The notes: a model not told the origin generated them from the letters alone. A stretch of 64,000 bases of DNA from CAXBDP01 sp963974465 (GCA_049340005.1 JBMPIY010000015.1), one strand, 5' to 3'; positions 18,177 to 27,930 are shown, counted from the stretch's first letter. A program made the numbers and translations.

Positions 18177-19856
18177 ATGAAGCATCTATTCTTCTTCTTC
18201 CTTTTGTTGGTATGCTACAATTCAGCAATTGCCCAAAATATTGAGCAAAAAGAAAGCATTTATACCATTCAGGATAGTGTACTGATTCCAACTCGCAGCG
18301 GGGTTGACATTTCTGCAATCATCGTCCGAAAAAAGGAAAATACACAAGCATTGCCAGCCATCTTATTTTACACAACCTATTATCAAGGCCCTGGAGATGC
18401 TATTTTGGGTGAAAGGTCAGCCGACAAAGACTATGTAGGCATTGTAGCCTATGCACGTGGTATTCGTACGGATTTGGCTCATTACACTCCCTACGAGCAT
18501 GAGGCGACAGATGTCTATGATATTATTGATTGGATAAGTAAACAAGATTGGTGTAATGGCAATGTAGCAATGCTGGGAGGAAGTTATACGGGTTTTTCAC
18601 AATGGTCAACAGTAAAAAATGTGCATCCTGCTTTAAAAACCATTGTGCCTCAAGTGGCTGTAATGCCTGGATTTGACACACCAATGGAAAATAATGTACA
18701 GATGAATTTGGGCCTATATTGGCCAAATGACAATATTTATAAAAACGAACCTATCAAAAGAGAATTGCCATTTGAATGGTTTGAATCTGGAAGCGCTTGG
18801 AAAGACCTAGATAGTCTGGCGGGAGGAATAAGTCCAATTTTTCAAAAATGGTTAGCGCATCCTGATTATGATACTTATTGGCAATCTATGGTTCCGGCTC
18901 CAGAAGAATATGCTAAGATAAATATCCCAATTTTAAGTACCACGGGCTATTACGATGGATCTCAAATCGGAGCTATTCAGTACTTCAAACTGCACCAAAA
19001 ATACAACGTGAATGCAAATCATTATTTTGTAATTGGCCCGTATGACCATTGGGGAGCCCAGCGTATTCCTGCTAAAAATTTGATGGGCTATGAAATCGAC
19101 AGCGTCGCCAATACCAGCATGACAAATTTAGCTTACGATTGGCTCGATTATATACTGAAAGGGAAACCAAAACCTGCACTACTCAAAGATAAAATCAACT
19201 ATCAGGTAATGGGTAAAAATGAGTGGAAACACGCTTCAAGTTTTCAAAACATTAACAATGACACATTAATACTCTATTTAAACCAACAATATCTATCAGC
19301 AGAAAAACCAAAAGAGAATGGGTTTGAAGAACAATTGGTAAATTTTATTGACAGAGAAAGTCAAAATAACTACTTCACTCCAGAGATTATTTTTGATTCA
19401 TTAGATACAAGTAATGGCTTAATATTCACATCAGCACCTTTCGAAAAGGATTTGATTATCAATGGTTCTTTCACTGGAAATTTATATGCCACCATCAACA
19501 AAAAGGATATGGACATATCAATGGCACTCTACGAAATAATGCCTGATGGAAAATATTTTTTCCTTACTCGCTACATTGGTAGAGCGAGCTATGCCGAAGA
19601 CAATACAAAACGAAAGCTATTGCAGCCCAACGTTAAACAAAGCATTCCCTTTGACAATACAAGGTTTGTGAGTAAAAAGATAAGCAAGGGAAGTCGTCTT
19701 GTGATTTTATTGAATATCAACAAACACCCATTCGAGATAATCAATTATGGTTCAGGCAAGCCGGTAGCCAATGAAACCATAAAAGATGCAGGCGATGCAT
19801 TGCAAATAAAATGGCATAACAACAGTTACATTAAAGTGCCTGTTTGGAGGGATTAA
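18177..19856 (+). CDS. secreted CocE/NonD-family hydrolase (X-Pro peptidase-like)
   Basis: A 559-aa alpha/beta hydrolase with a signal peptide (1-19, ending AIAQ). The S15/CocE catalytic set is visible: Ser136 in LGGSYTGF, Asp260 in TTGYYDGSQ and His291 in GPYDHWG. The last ~200 residues form the jelly-roll domain usual in this family. Enzymes of the group cleave esters, beta-lactams or X-Pro dipeptides; the exact substrate cannot be read from sequence. It stands 17 bases after the transposase gene, so insertion next to it is likely recent in evolutionary terms. Confidence 0.87.
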   Translation: MKHLFFFFLLLVCYNSAIAQNIEQKESIYTIQDSVLIPTRSGVDISAIIVRKKENTQALPAILFYTTYYQGPGDAILGERSADKDYVGIVAYARGIRTDLAHYTPYEHEATDVYDIIDWISKQDWCNGNVAMLGGSYTGFSQWSTVKNVHPALKTIVPQVAVMPGFDTPMENNVQMNLGLYWPNDNIYKNEPIKRELPFEWFESGSAWKDLDSLAGGISPIFQKWLAHPDYDTYWQSMVPAPEEYAKINIPILSTTGYYDGSQIGAIQYFKLHQKYNVNANHYFVIGPYDHWGAQRIPAKNLMGYEIDSVANTSMTNLAYDWLDYILKGKPKPALLKDKINYQVMGKNEWKHASSFQNINNDTLILYLNQQYLSAEKPKENGFEEQLVNFIDRESQNNYFTPEIIFDSLDTSNGLIFTSAPFEKDLIINGSFTGNLYATINKKDMDISMALYEIMPDGKYFFLTRYIGRASYAEDNTKRKLLQPNVKQSIPFDNTRFVSKKISKGSRLVILLNINKHPFEIINYGSGKPVANETIKDAGDALQIKWHNNSYIKVPVWRD

Positions 19857-20041
19857 TCAAATAGTATAATGACTTATCGAAGGGAAAAATTAGCTAGTTA
19901 AATATCTTAGGTAAAAACGATTTATAGAAATTGTGGAGCACTTTGTGAGCATTCTAAAATAGGCTTCGATTGAATATAGAGTATACAAAAAAAATAAAAA
20001 TAATAGCCCTGAAAGCATAAAGAGAAATATTTCTCACCTTC

Positions 20042-20473
20042 TTAGCTTTTCCATTTTATTATCCCACCAATAAGAAATAACAGTCCAATAAATATCGCAA
20101 CTAATGACTGCGTTGTTTCCAAAAATGGACTTGTTCGTTGCATATTCATATCAAAAATGAGTTCGCCAATTCCACGCAACAAATAGATTCCTGCAATTAA
20201 AAAAGTAACAGGTTTTACAAATGGCAACTTTCTAATTCTATTATCTGCTGAGAGGCCATATAAACCAAACACAAAAAAGAAAATTGCCACAACGATTGTT
20301 ATAAAATACGGATACATGGGGTGTATTTTCTGTGCAGCAAGTGCCATTCCATCTGCTATACCCGATACTTCAAACATTTTGTCAGCCCAGAACAGACCAA
20401 CGACGTGCAAGAATGCAATTAAAATATTTATATATCCACCAAGTCTTAACATAATTCCTTCAATTTGCATCAA
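20042..20473 (-). CDS. four-helix membrane protein of unknown function
   Basis: The 143-aa product has four predicted membrane helices (about residues 8-28, 52-72, 82-104 and 118-138), short loops and no catalytic motif I recognise. It resembles small DUF-type integral membrane proteins of Bacteroidota. A later ATG (MLRLGG, codon 8) could be the true start. It converges on the CocE gene and no neighbour suggests a role. Confidence 0.6.
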   Translation of the reverse strand: MMQIEGIMLRLGGYINILIAFLHVVGLFWADKMFEVSGIADGMALAAQKIHPMYPYFITIVVAIFFFVFGLYGLSADNRIRKLPFVKPVTFLIAGIYLLRGIGELIFDMNMQRTSPFLETTQSLVAIFIGLLFLIGGIIKWKS

Positions 20474-20545
20474 TTGTAATTAGTCTACTTATTCTATAAG
20501 TTTATATAATAATTTCAACTTTAAATATTAAATTTTTAAATAACA

Positions 20546-20644
20546 TTACCGAAGTTCTACTTTTAAAGCATCAAAATAGTCCATCAAATAACTCTCTAAT
20601 GGATATGGGTAAGTTGTATTATGGTCAATAACCTTGGTGGCAGT
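20546..20644 (-). pseudogene. possible gene fragment (C-terminal ~33 codons)
   Basis: On the minus strand a stretch of ~33 codons reads like the end of a protein (TYPYPLESYLMDYFDALK...) and ends with TAA at 20546-20548. There is an in-frame stop directly upstream, and the TPR gene ends only 15 bases further, so the rest of the gene is missing. Low confidence that it was ever a gene; family not recognised. Confidence 0.3.
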
Positions 20645-20658
20645 TTATCTTACTTTCT

Positions 20659-21915
20659 TCATTGGTTGTCCTCTTTAATTAACATGTAGTTCGCTACCCA
20701 TTGAAATCCTACAAACCCAAAAATGAAGACTATTGCCATCATGTTGAACATCTCTCCTGACAAAAAAGTCAGACTAATTGCAATTAAACCTACAGTGGCT
20801 AAAATAATTGTATAAGTCAATAGTCCATATTTATTTTTTGAAGGTGAGAACATAGTTCCTAATGGTAACATCATTGCAAATCCAAATACTGCAACAGTTA
20901 GCATTTTTTCATCTGATAATACAAAATAGAACAACAACCCGACAATAAATACTCCCAAGCTTACGGCCACAAAATTTGAGCTCATTTTTTGCTTTTTGTC
21001 AAGGAGCAACTGTCCGTATTTGTTGAATCTTAGGAACAAATTACTTATTGGTGCAATTACCCATGTCGAGAATGCAATTAGAGCAAATACAATGATTAAT
21101 GGTATTAGATAAGGTTGAAGGACTTCGTTATTACTAGCTATTTTTCTTAATACTCTAAAGCCAAGATAAAAACCAATAATTACACCCCACTGATATTTCG
21201 CGGTTAGATTACTCATCCAAAAAGCGTACTTTAGAAATACACGATAAATAGGATTTGTTGCCTTGAGGGCCTCTAGCAATCCAGCCTGAGCATAGCCAAA
21301 ATTAGGGTCATTAGTAAGCGCTTCCTTAAAATGTTTCAATGCATTTTTATGGTCGCCTTTCTCAAGTAAACCCCAACCATAATTAGTATGAGTGTAAGCA
21401 TTATTTGGATCTTCTCGTAATGCACCTTCAATAGTTTCAAATGATTCTTCGCTTCTATTGAGCTTGATTAATGCAGCACTTCTCGTATTAAGTGATAATA
21501 GGTTTTCTGCATCAATGGTTAAGGCTCGATTTGCAATTTCAAGTGCTTCACTAAACTGCTTACGCGCCAACTTAATATTTGCCAAAAGAGCAAAATAGTC
21601 AGCATCATATGGATCCAATTCAATTGCCCGATTTATCTGATTTTCAGCTTCTTTTAAATTGTCTTGTTGAATAGCAATTCGAGATTTTATATAGTATAAA
21701 TACGGAACATCGGGTGACTTCCCGATTGCATTGTTTATTACACTATTTGCGCTATCTATTTTATCTTGTTGCAAACTTACTTCCGCAAGTAATGATAAGA
21801 AATAAACATTATTTGAATCCTTTGCAAGCAAATCATTAAGGATGCTTTCTGCTTCTTTAAATTTTTTCTGTTGTATAAGAATTTCAACTCTTGATAGTCT
21901 ATTGTCTTCTGTCAT
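20659..21915 (-). CDS. TPR protein with C-terminal membrane domain
   Basis: The first ~210 residues of this 418-aa protein are six or so tetratricopeptide repeats (for example AEVSLQQDKIDSANSVINNA, ALANRALTIDAENLLSLNTR-like spacing, and WGLLEKGDHKNALKHFKEAL). From about residue 235 there are about six or seven membrane helices and a short charged tail. It follows the AAA+ gene with one base between, so the two are almost certainly co-translated. The pair may form a membrane-bound assembly in which the ATPase acts on TPR-recruited partners. No known family assignment. Confidence 0.75.
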   Translation of the reverse strand: MTEDNRLSRVEILIQQKKFKEAESILNDLLAKDSNNVYFLSLLAEVSLQQDKIDSANSVINNAIGKSPDVPYLYYIKSRIAIQQDNLKEAENQINRAIELDPYDADYFALLANIKLARKQFSEALEIANRALTIDAENLLSLNTRSAALIKLNRSEESFETIEGALREDPNNAYTHTNYGWGLLEKGDHKNALKHFKEALTNDPNFGYAQAGLLEALKATNPIYRVFLKYAFWMSNLTAKYQWGVIIGFYLGFRVLRKIASNNEVLQPYLIPLIIVFALIAFSTWVIAPISNLFLRFNKYGQLLLDKKQKMSSNFVAVSLGVFIVGLLFYFVLSDEKMLTVAVFGFAMMLPLGTMFSPSKNKYGLLTYTIILATVGLIAISLTFLSGEMFNMMAIVFIFGFVGFQWVANYMLIKEDNQ

Positions 21916-21916
21916 A

Positions 21917-23224
21917 TTATTTCCTAATCTTTAAGTAACTTAAAATATCATCATATAATCCTGAGTCATTTGCGAACATTGCGAAATTTTTTGCAGTTAA
22001 AAACCACTCTTGAGTGCTTGGTTTATGCTTCCTTAAGGCATTAAGTAAGTCGTTAGTTTCTAGAGGCTTTGGAATTCCTTGCTCAAATGAGGCTTCAAGT
22101 TTTTGCTCTATCGCAATATCAATTATTGCATCAATATCAGCACCCGAATAATTTTCTGCTTTCTTGGCAATAACTTGTAAATCAATTGCCCCAGTCGGTT
22201 TGTTTTTTAGTTTTAATCGTAAAATGGACTCTCTAGTTGGTATATCAGGTGGTGGAACAAATATAATTCTGTCGAACCTGCCTGGCCGTCTAAAAGCAGG
22301 GTCTAAGTTCCAAGGTGTATTTGTTGCACCAATAATTAAGACTCCTTCGTTACTATTATTAATACCATCCAATTCTTGAAGAAATTGATTAATTAAGTGT
22401 CTACCACTTGATTGTTTCATATCACTACGACTTGCTCCCAAGGCATCGATTTCATCTATAAAAAGAACGCATGGAGAGTTGTTTCTAGCTAACTCAAAAA
22501 TTTCATGTAATTTTTTTTCGCTGTTACCTATCCACATATCTAAAATATCATTCAAACTAATACTTAAGAATTTTGAATTTACTTGTCCAGCGGTTGCCTT
22601 AGCAATGAATGTTTTACCACATCCAGGTGGTCCATAAAGCAAAATTCCCCCACCAATTTTTTTACCATAGGCTTTGTAAAGATCAGAATGAAGGAGCGGC
22701 TTAATTATTTTTAATTCTATTTCCCTTTTCACCACTTCCATACCACCAACATCATTGAAATTGATATTAGGTTTTTGTAAAAACCGATCATCAAGCTCAT
22801 GTTCTGTTTCCTCAATATCATCAAAACCCCTTTGCCGCAATTTGCTGTCGAGCTCTTCGTCAAAGTAATTTTTATCAATAGCTAATACTTTTTTATATGC
22901 TTCAATTGCTTTAGCTATTGAATTTTCTTTTAGTAATCCTTTGGCATAAAGCTTATATACACCAATATCACTTGTCCCAATATCAATTACCTCCTCTAGA
23001 ATAACATTACATGCTGAATAGCTGCCCTTTTTGAAAAATATTTTAGCAAGTCCAACTTTTGCTTTGTAATCGTTGGTGTATTTAAGAAGAGATGAATACT
23101 CAATTTCTGCTTCTTCGAGTCTGTTCAATGTCAATAAATTGTCTGCTAATAAAAGTCGCAATGGGGTGTTCTCTGGAGAATGCTTTAATGCCTCTCGTAA
23201 ACTGTCAATTGTGTTATCATTCAT
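21917..23224 (-). CDS. TPR-AAA+ ATPase (CDC48/katanin-like)
   Basis: Residues 1-125 are TPR-like hairpins; residues ~155-400 form one AAA+ module with Walker A GPPGCGKT (198-205), Walker B VLFIDE (253-258), the sensor motif GATNTPW and the arginine fingers in FRRPGRFDR (312, 313, 316). A GGMEVVKREI segment before Walker A and an AENYSGADIDAIID sensor-2 helix place it near the CDC48/Vps4/FtsH-type classical AAA clade, with a single ring and no protease domain. Predicted substrate-unfolding or remodelling ATPase, cytoplasmic, acting with the TPR-membrane protein encoded one base downstream. Confidence 0.88.
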   Translation of the reverse strand: MNDNTIDSLREALKHSPENTPLRLLLADNLLTLNRLEEAEIEYSSLLKYTNDYKAKVGLAKIFFKKGSYSACNVILEEVIDIGTSDIGVYKLYAKGLLKENSIAKAIEAYKKVLAIDKNYFDEELDSKLRQRGFDDIEETEHELDDRFLQKPNINFNDVGGMEVVKREIELKIIKPLLHSDLYKAYGKKIGGGILLYGPPGCGKTFIAKATAGQVNSKFLSISLNDILDMWIGNSEKKLHEIFELARNNSPCVLFIDEIDALGASRSDMKQSSGRHLINQFLQELDGINNSNEGVLIIGATNTPWNLDPAFRRPGRFDRIIFVPPPDIPTRESILRLKLKNKPTGAIDLQVIAKKAENYSGADIDAIIDIAIEQKLEASFEQGIPKPLETNDLLNALRKHKPSTQEWFLTAKNFAMFANDSGLYDDILSYLKIRK

Positions 23225-23771
23225 ATCTTCCTGTATGCTTTGTTAGCTAAAATTACTTCAAACTATTTGCTTTTGTCTAGAAATAGATAAAAACTATTAT
23301 AATATTCCAAAATTTTTTGAAAGCATATTATTAATTCTTTTTCATTGTTTGTTTATAAACATAAGCTATTCGAGCTATTTATCCAATGAGTCTATTTGGC
23401 TTTTTTGATCCAATCAATGGAGGCAATGTGAGTGCACTCATTCAAAATCTCAAACTTTATAACAAAAAAATAGACAAGCGGATTAATCGCAAGGATTTCG
23501 GACTATAAACTACAAAATTAATTACACTCATTTTTCAAAAAGGCGTCTAATGGAATAGCTGTTCTTCTGAATTGTAAAATACAACTCCTTCCATAAGTGT
23601 ACGCCAAATAAAAACTCAGCTCTTATTTGAAGCTTTCTCGAAAATTGATCCTATGAAAACGGATTACTAATCCTAAATTAAATCAGGCTCACTTTGCAAA
23701 TTATATCAGTTGGAAGAACCAAGTCTTGTAGTTTTTGAGAAGCATTTGAAAAAGCCAGCGGATGGTATTCT
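23225..23771. repeat. intergenic repeat block (families D and C)
   Basis: No gene. The part from 23335 resembles family D (TTTTTCATTG..TGTTTATAAACATAAGCTATTC), which recurs at 53035-53260 and 58985-59220. The part around 23655-23700 resembles family C (AATCCTAAATTAAATCAGG, then CTTTGCAAA). These are divergent copies. Confidence 0.5.
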
Positions 23772-24494
23772 TTATTTGGATAATTGCTTTTCTTTCCACT
23801 TATCATACTTTTTCCTTAACATAGAAACAGCATTCTGCCCTCCCTTTCTTTGTCCAAATATTACTAGGTTCAAGTAGGGCTTTTTTTGTTTATCGTTTGA
23901 CTTGGATACAGTTATAAAGGCAGACGTTGCTTTTTGGTCTCCACATCTCTTATCTCCTCCCGCAAGTGCGCCAGCCTCTAATGCAATCATCAAAATTGCA
24001 TCTATACTCAAACCATCTTTCTGAGCCTTTAATGCAGCATCTAAAATTATATTGATTTCATCAGGGTTTGCTAATGTATTTCCCTGTACCGAAATTCCTC
24101 TTGCTGTTAATGACCCGTTATATTGATTTGTTAAACTTCCTGTATATACAATAGGATTATCTATCTGCTGGCTTGTTAGTACGGCGTATTGCTGTCTTTC
24201 TGGGTCAAATGAAGGGTTTCTAATTGCCTCCATTATTTGCTCTGGTGAATAGTTTGAGGCAATCATTTGTAAGCCTTTGATACGTGCATCCTTATTACTC
24301 ATTGCTTGAACAATAATGGCTCCTTTCCCAGGAACAATCCCTCCTATTCCATAACAATTATAGCTACATGAGGCTCCTGCTATACCTATTTCATTCGTTT
24401 TAGTATCTATAATTATAATTGACCAAGTAGCAAATGAATTAGAATAGAAGAAAAGTGTGAAAAGAATAGTGGTTACAATATATTTCATACGCAT
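23772..24494 (-). CDS. DUF1028-family secreted protein
   Basis: The 240-aa product has a signal peptide (1-22, ending SFAT) followed by the DUF1028 pattern: WSIIIIDTKTNEIGIAGASCS, VPGKGAIIVQA, then IRNPSFDPERQQYAVL. DUF1028 proteins have an Ntn-hydrolase fold and are thought to be hydrolases or binding proteins, but no substrate is established. It is a single gene. Confidence 0.85.
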   Translation of the reverse strand: MRMKYIVTTILFTLFFYSNSFATWSIIIIDTKTNEIGIAGASCSYNCYGIGGIVPGKGAIIVQAMSNKDARIKGLQMIASNYSPEQIMEAIRNPSFDPERQQYAVLTSQQIDNPIVYTGSLTNQYNGSLTARGISVQGNTLANPDEINIILDAALKAQKDGLSIDAILMIALEAGALAGGDKRCGDQKATSAFITVSKSNDKQKKPYLNLVIFGQRKGGQNAVSMLRKKYDKWKEKQLSK

Positions 24495-24665
24495 TCAATT
24501 TTTTGAATTACATCTAATGGCTCTCGGCTATGACAAGTGTGGGATAGTATAATTGTCTTCTCGCTCACTCACCACACTATTTACTAGTTAAAATATATTC
24601 ATTTATAGATATTCTGTTTCAATTTACAAAACAGCAGTTGGTCGTTTGAGCTTTTCTATATACTG

Positions 24666-25202
24666 TCATTTCCAATTGTTTCTCTTTTTGGTTTCGGTTA
24701 TGTGAGCCAGATGGTGGTTGCAATGCCACGCATAAACTCCTATATTTTCATTAACCCTAATTGTCATTCCGTGTTCTGGATGAATAAATACTCTTTCGTA
24801 TTGCTCTTCTGTCAAATTGTTTAACAAAAAAACCCACCGTTCATGTATCCCTTCTAGCATTTTTAGTGAAGGTTCAATGGGCATATTCCGAGAGTCAATA
24901 AGTTCTGCCCATCGTTCTTCAAAGTAAGGCTTTATTGTTGGCATGTCTTCGGTCAATGAAAGTTTCAAGCGTGTTAAACTATTCATATGGCTATCAGCAC
25001 AATGATGAATTACTTGTCTAATTGTCCAGCCATCAGGTCTATATTGTGTATCAAGCTGTTCATCTGTCAAATGACTTACTTCACTTATTAGTTTTGTGGG
25101 AAAGGAAGAAATATCAGAAATCCATTTTGATAAAATGTCTTTTGTAATAGTCGTTGGTTTCTCAAACTTTCCGATCGGGAATTTTAGCTCTTCTATTGCC
25201 AT
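24666..25202 (-). CDS. YfiT/BstA-like DinB-superfamily protein
   Basis: A 178-aa four-helix-bundle protein with the YfiT type of motif order: GWTIRQVIHHCADSHMN (two His) and WHCNHHLAHI near the C-terminus. YfiT-like proteins bind zinc or nickel; one Bacillus member is a bacillithiol S-transferase. Here the length and His pattern match, but the thiol cofactor is not known. The stop of the neighbouring DinB-like gene at 25374 is followed by an inverted-repeat element that separates the two. Confidence 0.82.
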   Translation of the reverse strand: MAIEELKFPIGKFEKPTTITKDILSKWISDISSFPTKLISEVSHLTDEQLDTQYRPDGWTIRQVIHHCADSHMNSLTRLKLSLTEDMPTIKPYFEERWAELIDSRNMPIEPSLKMLEGIHERWVFLLNNLTEEQYERVFIHPEHGMTIRVNENIGVYAWHCNHHLAHITETKKRNNWK

Positions 25203-25239
25203 AGAGTTAATTTATTCTTTTTCAACCTTTATTAGCCTG

Positions 25240-25372
25240 ATTACTAATATTTTGTAGCCACTAAAATAGTGAAATTTAGCAGTACTTTACTGTCAGCCAA
25301 GCAAAACCTTTGATAGATGTACTAAGCTTGATTTAGCCACTGATCGCCACTTTTGAGTAGGCACTGTTAGCT
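25240..25372. repeat. attC-like inverted-repeat element S1
   Basis: Lies between two minus-strand genes, one base after the stop of the ClbS/DfsB-type gene. On the minus strand it opens GCTAACAGTGCCTACTC, AAAAGTGGCGATCAGTGG, and closes with TAGTGGCTACAAAA; the halves are imperfectly complementary (GCCTACTCAAAAGTGGCG against TTTGTAGCCACTAAAATAG). The first ~100 bases are clearly homologous to S8 at 62694-62830. Confidence 0.6.
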
Positions 25373-25373
25373 T

Positions 25374-25871
25374 TCACTTCTTCGCTTTTTTTATCAAGTT
25401 CAAAGCCCAATTATAGTGACTAGATGTAGCTGAAACAAGGTATGAGCCTAGCGAAGTTGTTCCTGTCCATTTGTATCTTTTCTTTTCAAATAATTCTTCG
25501 TCAGAATGATTTTCGATTATTTGCCTTATTTGTTTAAAACTCGATTTGAAATTTTCTTTTGCTTTATCAAGACTTGTTTGTTTGTATTTTTCCCAAATCC
25601 ATTTGTTGAGATCAGGAGTAGTTTTCCAAGTGTATCCTTTGGCGGGCATTTCGGGCTTTGCACCCGCCATACCTGTTTCATACCAATGCAACGTCAATAA
25701 ATGCCAATGATGGAGATGCATCAATACATCTTTAATATTCCGATTCATTGTCCCATGCGGAAATTCTTTGTACTGTTCCTCCACATCCATATTTTCGATG
25801 AAGTCAATCAGTTTGTTAAAGCTTTGCTCACTTAGGTTAAGTAATTCCGATTTGGTTTTTGGTCTTGCCAT
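25374..25871 (-). CDS. ClbS/DfsB-family four-helix-bundle protein
   Basis: This 165-aa protein resembles ClbS/DfsB: MARPKTKSELLNLSEQSFNK at the start, HGTMNRNIKDVLMHLHHWHLL and the WYETGMAGAKPEMPAKGYTW segment typical of this family. ClbS inactivates the genotoxin colibactin by opening its cyclopropane; most homologues have no known toxin. The gene overlaps the one upstream (25837-26322) by 35 bases, so two related helical-bundle proteins are co-translated. Confidence 0.85.
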   Translation of the reverse strand: MARPKTKSELLNLSEQSFNKLIDFIENMDVEEQYKEFPHGTMNRNIKDVLMHLHHWHLLTLHWYETGMAGAKPEMPAKGYTWKTTPDLNKWIWEKYKQTSLDKAKENFKSSFKQIRQIIENHSDEELFEKKRYKWTGTTSLGSYLVSATSSHYNWALNLIKKAKK

Positions 25872-26322
25872 ATTGCTTATTTAAATCATTAAGATGTTTT
25901 CGAATATGATTTGTCACTATTTGCAAATGTTCACTCCGAGAATAGTCACGAGACCCTTTTTTGTAAGGTATTAATTCAATTCCTTCATCATATATGTATT
26001 GTTCAACAGTATTCTGTGCCTGTTGTAATCGTATGATTAGTTCAGGTATTGGAACAGCTTTCGTTGACTCAACACTCAATTTGTTGACTTCTGATAGTTT
26101 TCCTTTTAGTGGATTGGGTGTTCTTTCGTTTGCTAAATCAGCTAAATTTCTCGCAAAACTCTCATGCCAAAATGTAATATGCCCAAGAATATCTTTTGCA
26201 TCCCATAGTGCATAAATCATAATGTTATAATCGTATCCTTGCTCAAAAAAGTCAGTGAACTCTTTCAGTTCTTTCTTTAACTGTTCAAGGTAAGTTTCCA
26301 ATAGCTGCGGTCCCTCTTTCAT
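25837..26322 (-). CDS. DinB/ClbS-like helical bundle protein
   Basis: The 161-aa product has ALWDAKDILGHITFWHESFARNL (His about 48 and 53) and a later HLQIVTNHIRKHL, an arrangement like DinB/ClbS proteins. It is more divergent than its downstream partner, and a metal site is plausible but not certain. The 35-base overlap suggests both act in the same process, perhaps detoxification of an electrophile; that is inference. Confidence 0.7.
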   Translation of the reverse strand: MKEGPQLLETYLEQLKKELKEFTDFFEQGYDYNIMIYALWDAKDILGHITFWHESFARNLADLANERTPNPLKGKLSEVNKLSVESTKAVPIPELIIRLQQAQNTVEQYIYDEGIELIPYKKGSRDYSRSEHLQIVTNHIRKHLNDLNKQYGKTKNQIGIT

Positions 26323-26563
26323 TGAGTTATAAATGAGAGATAACGGTTTGATTATTAGTTGCTAAATGTTCTTATATTCTAAATATCGTATTCCAAATAC
26401 CTCCAAGTTGATAATCTATAACTTTAGCAATACTTTCTAAAGTATATAGCTTTCTATTTTAAATTGTGAAGGTCACAAAGTGTTCGTTCAACATAATCTG
26501 ATAGCTACAAATAGATTTTTTACTTTACCATCATTACATCTAAGTTTACAACGCTTGGCACAG

Positions 26564-27100
26564 CTAGACTGTTAAATCGTTTTCTATTTGGATTTCAACT
26601 CCCTTTTTAAAAATTGTTGCAATAATATAGATTACTGCTGACATCAAAATAAATGCTTGACTGTCTGCCCAAAATTCGTTTAGGTTGTCAGTAACATAAC
26701 CATAATGCTGCAAATTCTTGGCTATTTGGTGAGCGATGAAACTGAATATACCAATGGTAAAGGTATAGTAACTTATTTTGGCTATTTGTTCCGAAACAAA
26801 GGTGTTGAATGGTTTTAGTAAATCTAATTTGCTTAATAGCCGAATGACTATATAAAATAGATATGCTTTCAGAAACGCTATGAATAAGATAAAACTATAA
26901 ATACCGAAAAACGCCCATTGGTTACTATCATACATTTGGCTTAAGTCCAACTTTTGATAGAGGTTTTGAACAAATTCTGGCTTATACAGACTGAAAAAGA
27001 AATTTACTATCAATCCTCCCGCTTCTATACTCAAGCCTACAAAGATGACCCAGGCCACAATATGTAAGCCTTTAAATACGATGTTATTTGTTTTTGACAT
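26564..27100 (-). CDS. DUF2975-type membrane protein
   Basis: The 178-aa protein has four membrane helices with the DUF2975 arrangement: a first helix at residues ~10-35, a second near 62-85, the segment KPFNTFVSEQIAKISYYTF and a last helix before a short polar tail. DUF2975 genes are usually followed by a small Cro/CI-type regulator gene; I see none here, so the unit may have lost its partner. Role unknown. Confidence 0.72.
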   Translation of the reverse strand: MSKTNNIVFKGLHIVAWVIFVGLSIEAGGLIVNFFFSLYKPEFVQNLYQKLDLSQMYDSNQWAFFGIYSFILFIAFLKAYLFYIVIRLLSKLDLLKPFNTFVSEQIAKISYYTFTIGIFSFIAHQIAKNLQHYGYVTDNLNEFWADSQAFILMSAVIYIIATIFKKGVEIQIENDLTV

Positions 27101-27292
27101 AATTCTTAAAATTAAAATTATGACGCAAACATAATAAATAATTATTGATAAACAATAAATATATACCCTTATTCAAAATATTAATTTTAGCAATGCGGTC
27201 AAAATAATTGGTAGTTTTTACCAAAAAATTTTAAAATGCTTTTCTTTCCAATCAGTTATTGATGGTATGAGTTGAAATAAGTTTTGTTTTTA

Positions 27293-27402
27293 ATTGTTTG
27301 CGGCTATCTAAACGCATGGATTTCTAAGCGCTGCATTCGCAATTAAGCTCAATCCTTAATGTAGATACTGAACCGCCACTTTTGAATAGGCGCGTTATTC
27401 GT
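27293..27402. repeat. attC-like inverted-repeat element S2
   Basis: Begins 3 bases after the TAA of the acetyltransferase gene. On the minus strand: AACGAATAACGCGCCTATTC, AAAAGTGGCGGTTCAGT and, at the far end, GATAGCCGCAAACAATT. The CAAAAGTGGCGGTTCAGT core is shared with S1 and S8. Confidence 0.55.
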
Positions 27403-27405
27403 TAG

Positions 27406-27930
27406 TTATATATACAAGCACCAGTTTTTTCGTCTAATTGCGTAGATTAATTCATCTAATAAAACTCCATCTTTAATTAAGACTTTTTCAAACCTACCTT
27501 CCAAGATGAAGTTATTTTTTTCCAAAACTTTTTGTGAAGGGATGTTTGTTTCGAAGGGCCTGGCAAACACACGATCAATGTCAAATGTATTAAAAGCAAA
27601 GTTTACGGCTTGCTTGATTGCCCTAGTAACGATACCCTGCCCCCAAAAGGGCTCTCCTAACCAATAACCAAGTTCAGCATTTTTTCTATGGATATCATCT
27701 TGCGGATGAATGCCAATCCCACCCACAGCCTGACCCTCAATGTCAATTGCGAAGATGGATACCGGGTCACCTTGTGTCGCATATTCAATAAATGCCTTTC
27801 CATTGTCTTCTGAATATGGAAATGGAAATTTATCAGTCAAATTCTTGGCAATATTCCAGTTGTTGGCATATTTAACTAAACTGTTTATGTCTTCAGCTTT
27901 CCAAGATCTAAGTATAAATTCCTGTTCCAT
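27406..27930 (-). CDS. GNAT N-acetyltransferase (RimJ/RimL type)
   Basis: A 174-aa acetyltransferase with ILRSWKAEDINSLVKYANN at the start, the acceptor/CoA segment GYWLGEPFWGQGIVTRAIK and the late FETNIPSQKVLEKNNFILEG, which is the classical RimJ/RimL pattern. It would transfer an acetyl group to an amine of a small molecule or a protein N-terminus; the target is unknown. The gene stands alone between repeats. Confidence 0.88.
   Translation of the reverse strand: MEQEFILRSWKAEDINSLVKYANNWNIAKNLTDKFPFPYSEDNGKAFIEYATQGDPVSIFAIDIEGQAVGGIGIHPQDDIHRKNAELGYWLGEPFWGQGIVTRAIKQAVNFAFNTFDIDRVFARPFETNIPSQKVLEKNNFILEGRFEKVLIKDGVLLDELIYAIRRKNWCLYI

Noticed and set aside
20474..20545. AT-rich intergenic stretch as possible origin of replication
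   Set aside because: No DnaA-box-like repeats or dnaA/parA neighbours; AT-rich stretches are normal in this genome.
24500..24625. Possible palindrome between the DUF1028 gene and the YfiT-like gene
   Set aside because: Repeats GTGTGG-ATAGT are direct rather than inverted and do not show AAC/GTT ends, so I did not add it to the attC-like series.
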